From: Wolfiporia cocos
Lineage: Eukaryota; Basidiomycota; Agaricomycetes; Polyporales; Phaeolaceae
Assembly: GCA_029448655.1 (NCBI GenBank)
Contig: JACCLO010000014.1
Location: 1,922,001 to 1,986,000 of the forward strand
Reading direction: 5' to 3'
DNA: 64,000 nucleotides
The translations under genes were made by a program, and so were the position numbers. The notes under the pieces were generated by a model. The model did not search any database. It was not told the DNA's origin and worked only from the letters and a program-made list of their open reading frames with translations. Below are positions 35,125-45,893 of the stretch, piece by piece (position 1 is the first letter of the stretch; each line of letters opens with the position of its first letter).

Positions 35125-36841
35125 TCATCCTCCACGCATCCCGCCTCGTCCTCTCCCCCTTCCCCGTGACCTCCCACCCCTCCCAGCCCCGGCCGCACTC
35201 TCCTCGTGCCCGTGCCCGTGTCCATGCCCCGCATCTCCACCGCCGCTCTGCGCCGGCAACGGCGCACTGCTCTCACGCGCAAGTATCTTCGGCGGCGCAT
35301 CCCGCTGCAAGATCACCGGAGCCGCTCCACGTGCGGGCCGGCTCTTATGCTGAGTATCAGCTATCTGTGCCGCCGCCACAGGAGATGGGGGAGACGCTAG
35401 CGCAGGCGATGATGCAGGAGCGCCTTCTGCCGCCGCCGCCTTCTCGCGTTCCCTGCGAGATCGCCGCTCGCCCGCGCTGAGAGGGACACCCGCGCCGCTG
35501 AGCGCAGCCTCAAACTGCCGCGACGCGAGCCCGAGCATCGGGCGCGTGCGGCGCGTGGGCGCGGGCGCGGGTGCGGCAGGATCTGCAGGGGCGCCTGCGC
35601 TGCCGGCGGGGACGGGGGTCGATGTCTGCGTCTGCGCGGGCGTGGTCGGGCGGGCGGACGCCGGGGCAGAGTTGCTGGCAGACGCAGGTGCGGGCGCGGT
35701 CGCCTTCGGGGGCCGCTCGCGCTGCCGCGGCTTGGGTGCGTTCGCAGCTGCGGGAGCGTTCGCGGGGGCGCCGTGCTTGGGCGGGGCCTTCGTGCCCCCT
35801 GCCTGCTGCTGAGCCTGCGCCTGCTGCCGTGCCTTCTTCGCCGCGCGCTTGCTCTGCGGAGCATCTGCGCCCTTCTGGGGCTGCGGCTGTGTAGGCGGGA
35901 GCTGCGATTTCTTCTTCTGTTCCTCCGCCTTCTTGCTCGCCGCGGGCGCAGCGCTCGAGCTCGACATAATCGCGGGCGCGTCCTTGTAATGCGCGTGCGC
36001 GCGCAGGATCGCCTCCTTGTCCTTCTGCGCGGACTTCTCCGCCTTGAGCGCCTCGAGGAGCGGCGTCGTCGTTGGCTGTGGCGGAGGCTGTGAGGCCGCG
36101 ACTGTATGGCGATTAATGTGAGTGCGCTGCAATATCTGGCGCCTATTGAACGCCGTACCTAGTGAATCGAAGTTATCCAGATCAACTAGCTTCGAGGGAC
36201 CGGCTTCGAGGGATTTTAGGAAGGAGATGTAGTCTTCGTCTGCAGACGGAGTCAATAGATGTGCGATCCGATAATCTGAAGGCCTTACCTCTCTCAATGG
36301 TGCCCATTTTGCTGTCCACTTTCTTCTTGTCCGAAGGCACCTTTTGGAAAGGTGCAAACTCTACCACCGCGATGGACTCATTCCCTGTGCTGCATTCAGC
36401 ACGTATTGCACATCCAGAGAATATGGCACGCACCTGCCTTGTCTCTGAACAAATGCCCATCGTACTCGCGACTGAATACGGCAAGTGTCTCCTCATCCTT
36501 GAACGCGATGTACGCACGCGACGGGATGTTCTCCTTGTTCAATCTAAGGACGTCTCACCCGCCGCGCACAGCCTGCGTGGTTATCGCACTTACCGCCGCC
36601 TGAATTTGCCCTGGTGATACTCTTTCCAGGCGACCGTCTCTTCCGTCACCCACTGCTGCACACTCTGCCAGAATATGTCCTCGGGGAGGTTTGGCGGGAG
36701 TCTGCGCACCACCGTCTTGAGCCGTTCCGATTGCGACTTGTTTATGGCCTTGGCGGCGCGCTTCTCCTTCTCTCGCTCCTTTGCCTTGGCTTTGGAATTC
36801 GGGCTGCTTGCTGGTTTCGCAGGATCGTTGGGCGGCGCCAT
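35125..36841 (-). CDS. UPF3: Nonsense-mediated decay factor UPF3 (Smg4/UPF3 domain)
   Basis: Minus-strand exons 36841-36594, 36543-36434, 36384-36289, 36239-36159, 36101-35125 (503 aa). Residues about 40-190 form the Smg4/UPF3 RRM-like domain: TVVRRLPPNLPEDIFW, then ENIPSRAYIAFKDEET and ESIAVVEFAPFQKVP, DEDYISFLKSLE. The second half is disordered, rich in Ala, Pro and Gln, and ends in an RG-rich tail (GRGGRSRGRGRGRGG) typical of RNA-binding proteins. UPF3 bridges exon-junction complexes or mRNPs to UPF2/UPF1 in mRNA surveillance. Divergent from the downstream decarboxylase over 615 bp. Confidence 0.94.
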
Positions 36842-37456
36842 CAGAACACGAACTGAAATGGGCTCGGCTAGCTATAGGCCGCTCTGCCACAGCCGCAGCC
36901 GCGGTGAACGATTCAGAGCCACGTGATTACTCATAGATTATGTAACCTCGTTCGTTCCCAGCTCCTCTCTGCCTCTGCTGAGGAATAACTCTAATTCTCC
37001 GGTGCCACCCTTATGTCGTATACCGTAAGTGGTGTAGAATGAAACTGCGTGCTTTGATTGATGTGTTAAGTTATGCATCCTGAGTCTGCTCCGAGACTCA
37101 TTAAAACCTCGGCGTCTCAAAATTAAATATTACGTCTCATTTTGGCGATGTTCTCATACTATCCGCCCATTCCCTGGAAGTGGTGGCATCGAGTCTGCGT
37201 CTGCCTGCAATCTGAATGCACCAGTCTTAAGGATCCACGTTTTGATTTGTCTCAGAGAAGATGCATGCCACTCCACTTGCACGCAGGCTCCGATTCAGAT
37301 CCAATTATCAGATCAGGCGTCGGGGATTTGAGTCCGACAGGCACCGAGTAAGGTCGAGTCAAGGTTCTTGCGATGCAAGATCACGCAAGCTCTTTCTTCC
37401 CGTGAGATCGGGGACATCACTCCCTTCCTTCCCGTTTACCCTGCTTTCTAATTGTC
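36842..37456. promoter_or_regulatory. Divergent intergenic region UPF3 / decarboxylase
   Basis: 615 bp between the two start codons, with no coding signal. It must carry both promoters. No distinct TATA box or repeated motif is evident. Confidence 0.5.
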
Positions 37457-39498
37457 ATGGATATCGAGCAGTATGCTATACCGTACGCACAGTCCGGTAT
37501 AAATTAACCATTCTTCCCACTTGCATAGATTTCGCAAGGCGGGCTACCAGGCCATTGATAGAATCTGCGATTACTACTACTCGCTCCAACAGCGCCCGGT
37601 TGTACCTCCAGTTCAGCCGGGCTACCTGATCAGTCAACTGCCAGGTAAAGTCGTGCGCGTTCTACATGAACAGGACATGATGAAAAATTGAATCGATGCA
37701 TGTACAGATGTTCCTCCGGATGCCGGAGAGGATTTCAGCGTCATTGCTGACGATTACCAGAAGCTGATTTTACCTGGTGCGAATATACTCAATATGCTTT
37801 ATACGTGAACACGCCTGACAGGTTCTATAATAGGGGTGACGCACTGGCAGCATCCGTCTTTCTTTGCATACTTCCCGACTGCATCGACATTTGAGGCACT
37901 GCTCGGCGATCTCTACTCGGGGAGCACTCCCAATCCTGGTTTTAATGTCAGCCCGGGCGTCAGAGCCCCTCGAGTTGCCACTTGTACTGATCGTGTACGC
38001 TAGTGGTCGAGTAGCCCGGCCTGCACGGAGCTCGAGATGGTCATGATGGACTGGTCCGCTAAGATGCTTGGTTTAGGCCCTCAGTTCCTGAACAGCTCCG
38101 GTACAGGTGGCGGCGTGATTCAGGTGCATAATTCCTGATCAGGGCCCATGTTCCTCTATAATCTCTTCACTTATTCTCTGCATATGCTTCAGACGACCTC
38201 TTCCGACTCCGCACTCGTTGTGACCGTTGCTGCCCGCTCGCAGTACACACGCGCGCACCCAAGCACGAAGCTCGAGGATATGGTGATCTACGTGACAAGC
38301 CAGACGCACTCGCTCGGCGTCAAGGCAAGCCTCGTCCTTGGGCTCGAGTGCCGGATCCTGGACGTCCGCGCAGAAGACGAATACGCGCTTCGAGGCGAAA
38401 CGCTGCGCACGGCGCTGCAGGAGGACACTGCGAAGGGCAAGCACCCGTTCATCTTGAGTGCGTATCCAGTGTTCCACCTGTCACTTTAGGCACGTCATAC
38501 TTACGGGCACAGTTGCAACGATCGGCACGACATCCTCTGGCGCGGTCGATCGGTTGGGCGAAATTGGCGAGGTTGGTACGTAATTAAGTCGTGAGGCGTA
38601 CGAGTGATATTGGTCTCAGGATTGCCCTAGCCAAGGATTATCCAGACCTTTGGATCCATGTGGATGCGGCATGGGCGGGCGTCACACTCGCCTGTCCAGA
38701 GTACCGTGAGGTTGCGCAACTAGACAACATCAACAAGTATGCCTGGTCTGTCGGAACGAACTATCACAAGGCGAGTATACCGTGTTTGTGTATTTTACTT
38801 AGGATGACACTGCTTATAGTGGGGCCTCGTCAACTTTGACTGCGCTCTGTTGTGGGTTAGAAGCCGCAAGGACCTGACGGACGCCCTGGACGTTACTCCA
38901 GAATTCTTGAGGACCAAGCAAAGCGAGGCAGGTCGGTATCAAATATATCTCAATTTAAACAGGATCTGTAACGACGTGAACACAGGCGCCGTGATTGACT
39001 ACCGCAATTGGCATCTTGGACTCGGCCGCCGTTTCCGCTCGCTCAAAATTTGGTTCGTCCTCCGCAGCTACGGCGTGGAAGGCTTCCAGAAATACATCCG
39101 CAGGGTTTGAAACATTTCCCTCCGAATTCCACACACACGACTGAAGTTCTGCATTGCAGTGCATCGAACTGAACAACCGCTTTGCTTCGCTCGTTTCCGC
39201 CTCGCCGGACTTCTCCCTCGTCACCCCGCCATCGTTCGCACTCACCGTGTTCCGGTTTGCCCCTGCGCGCCTGGCAACGCTCAGTGAGGCGGCACTGAAT
39301 GACCTCAACCGCGCAATGTACACGCGCATTAGCGCACGCACGGAGATATTCCTGACGCAGACGAAGCTCAACGGGACTTTCTGTGTGCGCTTTGCCGTCG
39401 GGTCTGCGCTGACACGCACGGAGCACATCGAGCAGGCGTGGGCTTTGATCCAGGAGGAGGCGGGACTGGCAGTCAAGGAGTGGGAAGACAAATTGTAG
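37457..39498 (+). CDS. Aromatic-L-amino-acid decarboxylase (PLP group II)
   Basis: Eleven exons: 37457-37470, 37529-37644, 37708-37776, 37834-37946, 38004-38123, 38193-38457, 38513-38575, 38631-38770, 38820-38931, 38986-39104, 39160-39498 (489 aa). Family landmarks in order: [19 protein letters not shown] at the N-terminus, [24 protein letters not shown] (the His that stacks on PLP), HVDAAWAG (Asp that binds the pyridine N), and [12 protein letters not shown] with the Schiff-base Lys, then [14 protein letters not shown]. The length matches DOPA/tyrosine/tryptophan decarboxylases. The substrate cannot be assigned from sequence alone. Intron 8 begins GC (GCGAGT) directly after the catalytic His-Lys codons. 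No secondary-metabolite core gene is adjacent. Confidence 0.93.
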
Positions 39499-40128
39499 GT
39501 GTCGCTCATCAGAAGCTCTTTGTGGAATTCAAAGTTGGAAATATGGGCTAGAGGACGGCTCAGATGATTCCCTACTTCGGGTTTGGTGCGTGAATTTGAA
39601 AAGGTTTTTGCTATTCATTTCTCTACGAGGTTGAACCTACTTTGTCGGCGTTATCATTGCCTCCGTGGGACCTATGTGACGATCACGAATCCTCCCGGCC
39701 AATCCCCTGTAAGACCTCATGCTGACCTACGGCAAGAGCGGAGACAATGCGCAGATCTTGGTTTCTGGGACACCGCGGCCATTGAAGACGCCTGGTCTCC
39801 GAACACGGACACGCCAGAACAGAATGGCATTGTGCCTTGATATTACGTTCATCTGAATATCTCTCGTACTTCCCTGCCAAGGTAGTGTGGGTGAATGGAA
39901 GACAGTCGTATCGATTTACATGCCGCGAGAGTCCTCCCAATAACTATTGGTGAGCACAGATCACACATGATGTGCAAGGTCAGCACGATTGAAGTATTCA
40001 AACTCAGCGCACCTACGCCCCGCGGGAATCAGTATCTACAAATCAATGAAGATGTTAGACTGCTGACATCCTTGCTCAATGCAGGGAGGTATAAGATTCT
40101 CACTGCGTCGGTGAGGTACCCCTTAGCA
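39499..40128. other. Intergenic, decarboxylase to methyltransferase
   Basis: 630 bp without a recognisable gene. Short ORFs present have no family resemblance. Contains the decarboxylase 3' end and the next promoter. Confidence 0.5.
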
Positions 40129-40898
40129 ATGCTCTCCATGTATCTTCCTCCTCGATACAAAGTACCGCTCCTGCTGATAGGCGCACTAGGCGCTCATCCC
40201 ACTTTCACGCCCCCAAATTTGCCTACGGATAGCAAGGAGCGGCTGAATTTTGGAACAACCGACAATCTCTCGCGAACATACCGCTGGAGAAATGTCCTTG
40301 TCAAGGTATCGAAACACATCGCGCGCATGGCATCCACACTGACTCACGAAAGTCCACAATGTGGCTGGTCGTGTTATGCGAGACCGCAACGATTATCGCA
40401 AACGAGCGCTCCTCTGTTGGGGTACTTCAAATACTCACACCGAACGGTGCAGAGTGTACCTCGAGGATCGCGATCACACCCATATTCCTCATCGGCACGG
40501 CACTGCAAGTGGTGGGCGGAATTATTCGCAAACTATGCTACCGCACGCTCGGGCGTCACTTCACGTTTGAGCTCTCTTTACGCGAAAATCACCAGCTGGT
40601 CACGAGCGGGCCATACTCGATCGTGCGCCACCCGTCATACACGGGAATTACGATGGTTTTTGCCGGGATGCTAATGTGCCAGCTCGGCGCGGGCTCATGG
40701 TTGGCAGAGTGTGGCATGATGAATAGCATTATGGGGCGAATTGCGGTTTGCGGTTGGGTGGCACATCATCTGTACGTCACTGCAACTCTACTTGCAAGGA
40801 TGGGGAAGGAGGATGAAGTGTTGAAGCGGGAGTTTGGACCACAGTGGGAGCAGTGGACGAGGAAGACACGGCATCGGCTAATTCCCGGGGTGTATTGA
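40129..40898 (+). CDS. Protein-S-isoprenylcysteine O-methyltransferase (ICMT/Ste14-like)
   Basis: Two exons, 40129-40305 and 40353-40898 (240 aa). N-terminal RYKVPLLLIGALGAHPTFTP leads into hydrophobic segments (MWLVVLCETATIIAN, IFLIGTALQVVGGIIRKL). The C-terminal catalytic region has GPYSIVRHPSYTG, the RHPxYxG motif that binds SAM in this family, and EDEVLKREFGPQWEQW, the second hallmark, before the last basic residues. Such enzymes methylate prenylated C-terminal Cys of Ras/Rho proteins and fungal mating pheromones in the ER membrane. Basidiomycetes often have several paralogs, so this need not be the orthologue of Ste14. No CaaX pheromone gene was found nearby. Confidence 0.9.
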
Positions 40899-43135
40899 GC
40901 ATTGGGACGCAGTGACTTATGTAAAAGAAAAATCACATTTCGATCGAGAGCGCTGAGGACCGACGCTTACCACGAAACATGTATATAACGGTCTATAACA
41001 CAGACCTCTCATATTCTAAACGGCGCACGTACTGGCTATACGGTGAAACACTTGTTTGTCGTTTAGGATGATCATCCCCCGATGTTGGCGGGTGAAGATC
41101 GTACGTAAAGATTAGACGAAGCTTTGCGAAGGTGGAGACGAAGGTGGTCGTAAAAAGGGCAATACTGCACTCGTGTCTGTAGGCAAGGACAGCATGTGGT
41201 TACTGTGAGGACAAATAGGTGCTAGTATAGTACTAGTTGGTTGAGCACTGAAGTGGCACGTGCTGGCTATCAGCTACTAATCTGCTCTTTTGCCTCTACC
41301 TGATGGATGGGAATGTCATATGTTAGCAATAAGACTTACTGATTAACACATCCGTCTACCGCGGGAGTAGCGCCCGAGTCGCGGGACTTGAACGCCACAA
41401 AGAAGGCTGCTACTAGCTTCCATCATTCGAGACCTCGCATCGCCGAGATGGAGCGGGGCCAATTTCCCGATCCCACTCTGGCTCCGAGAGCATTGACGTC
41501 AATTCTGCAGCCAACCTCCGGGGCCACGTCTAGAGGTTTCTTGTAATGGGAGGCCACACGATTTAAAACTACTCACTTGCAAGTTCGACTGTCATGGTGT
41601 GAAGCGCTCCATATCAGGTCAATCACGATCATGATAATTACACTTCCTGAAAGAGCTGCGTCACAGCGGTCCCTGCGCTTCTCAATGTGCAATAGCAAGG
41701 AGTATCATTGAATAGCCGACATGGACAGAACAAGGTATGAATGGGAGGGTAAGCATACAATAATGCTGCCATCCTGCGTAGTTGAGCTTCGTATCAAGAG
41801 GCGTGGGTGTTTGGATTTTCAATGCCTTATTGTTCACTGCAATCACAAGGCCACGGAGAAGGGGAACGCAAAGCCCGCTTTTGAAGCAGCCGTAATAGAA
41901 GAAGCTGCTTCAAGTGGGACTAGCCAGATCGCATCGGATGCGTTGGGCGCAGGACTGTCTCTATTTGAGGGTGCGCCCGTCAAATTGCACTTGTATGCGG
42001 CGATGGACTCACCAGGTCAATAACAAGCTACTATTGACACGGTGGTCATCGATTGAACTTCTCAAGTGATGTTATCGACAGCTACTTACACCTCGCAGTC
42101 AACATTCATCATGTCAGAGATACGTGCCATGATTTTCCATCCAGCATCATTGCGGAAACTGCAAGATGAGACCGATCGGGTAGTAAGAACTTCAGACTCG
42201 AGATCGCGATTCAATTGCTGATGATGAGTATCACGGATACGACATTCCACAGTAAAGAGTACCGGATAGCCCGAGAACTGGGTTAACTGGTTTCATCGAT
42301 ATTTATCCCTCTTGTCAGAGCTCGTCTTGTGTCAGTCAAACGGGTTCATCCTTGCACTTGATTCCCAAGGTTTTAAACAATGCATCGACTACGGGATTCC
42401 AGCCCTGGGGAATGATTGCGGACTGCGAGCGGTTGATCGCATCGGATCAGTTGGTAGCAGCTCTAGGCGAGATGCAGATGCTATGGACTTGGCAGACTGT
42501 ATATTTGCTCGAGCCCATGTGTTCGCATGATCTGTCTCAGGCGTTTCTCATACAGCGTCCAAGACATATTTCCTCTTTCAGCCGCGCGAGCACCTTGCTG
42601 ATTCCAAGCTCGGGTTCAAGCTGCCGGATCGGCCAGGGGGCCGCGACGATCACCTCTTCCAATGGCGACAGACATTGTGGAAAGGCGAAGGATTCAATCG
42701 AATGCAGCGCTTTGAAAGACAATAGAACGTTGTACAACACTAGATGACAACTTATGAGCGAGTGTGCCACTGGCTAGCGCGACGCACTTGTCAAGTTCAG
42801 GCGACATGTGATTGCGATAGCCATGACGCATAATGATTAGTACCGGTAAGGCCCCAGCGCTGAGCGTATGATATCAGGCATGATACGGTTGCGCAGCGGT
42901 TGTCCCAAATATTTGCCATAACATTGCTTCAACTTGGTATTCCGAACTTTTAACCGCGGGCTGAAGGCGGACTAATGACTGACAGCAATGATAACGGCTG
43001 TTTGCCTGCGGCCAGACTGGTTAATTTTCTATATTGTAGGTGGCATTGACAGTACTACTCAACAGTACGACAATCGTCTAGATTATTAGCAATACAACAT
43101 TCTCACTCATCAGCACATCACTTTGTCATCGCACA
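40899..43135. other. Gene-poor interval, methyltransferase to permease
   Basis: 2.2 kb, AT-richer than the array. The only ORF of note is 41721-42023 (+, 100 codons, starting MDRTRYEWEGK), with no recognisable family; I would not call it without transcript data. A T-arm-like GTTCAAGTCCC on the minus strand near 41390 is not part of a foldable tRNA. Confidence 0.45.
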
Positions 43136-45893
43136 TTAGACCATGAAGACATAACGCGGGTCATCGTCCCAAATCTCATCATCGTCGCGCAGCTCCTCCT
43201 TCTCATCTTCGGTGAGTGCCTCGAGCTTCTCGCGGTTTTGCTTGTTCCGGTAGGCGAGGCGTGTGCGTAGAATGAGCGCTGCTAGTGTGGACGCAAATAG
43301 ACATCTGGTTTGATTCCAGTGAGCTAGAGTGTACACCTGACTTGTGAGCCTATGCGGCGAACCCACCCTGCACAGATAGCGTGGCCCTTTCGATAGCTGT
43401 CGTTGGGATCAAAGTAAATCTGCGGCGATGCTCTGATAGTAGAAAGTAAGCTGTGATCTGTAATGGGGCATGGCAGCGCTCACATTGATATACAGTTAGA
43501 AATCGACACGATGAACGCAGTTCCCACCCCACGCTTTGACGTCGGTGAGAAGACATTCGCCGCCCAGCTCCTATAAGACACTGTTATTATGCGCATCACA
43601 CACAGGCAATCTCACGCACATTACCAAGGGGAACAAGCTGAAGTTCCCGCCAACAACGAGGAAGAGTGCAAAATAGCCTGCACCTGTGCTCTTCTGCACA
43701 GACGTCGCGAGGATGACGTAGCCCGTAAATGCGATGAGCATCGATCCGACCACATGCCAACCACGGTCGCGCGTGCGATCTGAATGCCATGCCTGGAACA
43801 CTACCAGGAACCATCCCGCAACGTACGGAGCAACAGTCATGCCCTCTGCATCGATATCCGAGAAGCCGAGATCGTCGATAAGCTAATTATTCCTCTATAA
43901 GATATCATGCATCTCGGTAGTAAATTTGAACACACCGTAGGTAGAAAATACGTAATCGTCGAGACCCCGATGTTAACTGTGCGGGAAGTCAGCTCATGTT
44001 ACTTGTGCAAGAAAACCGAGATGAATACACTTACATCCACTGTAGATGATGACGAGCAGCCACGAGTTGATGTCGTTGACGACGGCCTTGAATCCCTGCC
44101 ATCCCGTCATTCCCCCATGGCTAGTTGGTTTCTGATCACGATCCATGCGCGCCTGCGCTATTGCCTTTTCGCGCGGGCTCAAGAATCCCGCTGCAAATGG
44201 AAACGATGGCAAGAACAAGAGCAAGAGGAAGGCCATGATAATTGTTGGAATGGCCTCAATGAGGAAAAGGAATTGCCATCTACATTACGTATCTCAAGTT
44301 GAGCCTATCGAACAAGAACAAGATGGACTGAAGGCTCACCCGTTGAGAACAGATGTGTGTACACGAACGAGACCAAATGCGATCAAGCTCTTAAAGCTCA
44401 TATGAGTACACGTTGTGCATGATCTACGTCAGAAAGAGAATAACTTACACTGATTGCACCGGGGTATGTTCCAGTCATACATATACTGTACGTGTCCATG
44501 CACATCGTCAGTTTTATACCGACACGATAATGAACAAGTAGCTTGTACCTGATACGCATGGCCATTTCATTTCTCTTATACCAGAAGCTCAGATAGTACA
44601 CCATTCCCGCATAGTATCCTGCCTCGCCGATTCCAAGGAGAACCCTGTCCATAAGGTCAGCTTCCATGGCCCCATCGGCAAATCAAAGGGAGCCAATCAC
44701 TGATGGTACGACTCACCGGAGAACCAGCAGCCCAACGTAACCCTTGGCGTACACGAAGGAGAGGGAAGATAGCCCCCAAAATGTCAGGGACATGAAAAAG
44801 CTACGTATTTGTTGTCAACACATGACGCAGTCTTTACTACTCAGCAAATGTCGACGCTCACAATCGATTTGCACCAATTCTTCTCTGAAGGACGTTTGCG
44901 GGCATCTCTAGAATGCCTGGTTACATGATCATTATATCAGTTCACGGTCAAATCCTGTCAATCACTTCGCATGCATTGTGAGACACGCACAATAACCAAC
45001 ATAGAACACGCTCAGCGCGAGCGTCCATTTGTTGTTATTGGTTACACCCTGCGTGCATGACGTGGTTCAGCGCCAGAGAACAGCGTCAGTAGAGAGAGAA
45101 CGTACGAAGTTCTCGTTGAATGCGGGAATGACGTGCACATTACCACTGGAAGGCTAATATTAACCTCACACAAGTACCACCGATGCACGTGGAATGCTCG
45201 TACATATTCGTCCGGTCTGTCAAATGTTTCATAAATGGCGGACCCTATTTATATGTCGAGCGGACGACATACCAAATTGATTGACTATTCAGTTTGTTGA
45301 GACAGCGACGTAATGTGAGCTTGCTCGCGCTCTGTTTTGATATGGATGGAATACGCACAAAGATAGCTGAAGGAAGCAACATTGATTAGCACTTGATCAA
45401 TTCTCACAGCACAGCACATTGAGCGGCGGCCGCGTACGACTTGGCGCACTTCGATGACTGAATGCCGAACTCGCGGTCGCGGTGGCAGAAGCTGAACTTA
45501 CCTTCCGATGACTAGAGTCAAAACCCGCGCATCAATCTTCCGGCGCAGCTTCCTCTGTCCACAACTCATTCAGTACACAGATCATCTTGCGCGGTTGCCG
45601 ACTATCCAGGCTCCATAGGGTAGATGCTGACATACCTCTTCCTCTGCAGTGTACTGTACGCACGCCGCGTCGTTGTGGACCGCTTCCGCGTACGCGGTAT
45701 CCAGCGGCGCGAAGAAGTTCCTTCGACGGGCGCTTGTCTGGGCTTGGCTCTGGAAATGCGTGCCCTCGGCGTTCTCGACAACACTGTCGACGCGGTATTC
45801 CTCGACGTCATTGAGCGCCTTCTTGGTAGTGGGCGCGGACGGTGCGGCGGTAGAAGGGCTGCCAGAGGCGGGTAGATCACTCATTTCGATCAT
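43136..45893 (-). CDS. ACS-family MFS permease (Dal5/allantoate-permease type), 18 exons
   Basis: Minus-strand exons: 45893-45636, 45554-45502, 45366-45359, 45284-45273, 45216-45204, 45145-45106, 45048-44991, 44916-44862, 44800-44717, 44644-44549, 44485-44449, 44389-44340, 44279-44035, 43976-43936, 43882-43620, 43570-43484, 43432-43367, 43304-43136 (544 aa). A 90-residue cytosolic N-terminus precedes KLRRKIDARVLTLVIGSYLF and NQFDRTNIGNVHV, the TM1 signature of the anion:cation symporter family. Others: VLRVLLGIGEAGYYAGMVYY (TM4), FLSPREKAIAQARM (central loop), GWFLVVFQAWHSDRTRDR, and an acidic C-terminus with EIWDDDPRYVFM. Relatives import allantoate, nicotinate, pantothenate or other organic anions; substrate unknown. 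TM1 is assembled from micro-exons of 8, 12 and 13 nt. Confidence 0.92.

Noticed and set aside
39895..40674. 259-codon plus-strand ORF overlapping the methyltransferase
   Set aside because: Out-of-frame shadow of the methyltransferase exons; the correct spliced frame is unambiguous.
41341..41480. Possible tRNA on the minus strand (GTTCAAGTCCC T-loop-like motif)
   Set aside because: The T-stem does not pair and no acceptor or anticodon arm can be placed.
40129..43135. Mating-type pheromone gene next to the Ste14-like methyltransferase
   Set aside because: No short ORF ending in a CaaX box was found in the interval.
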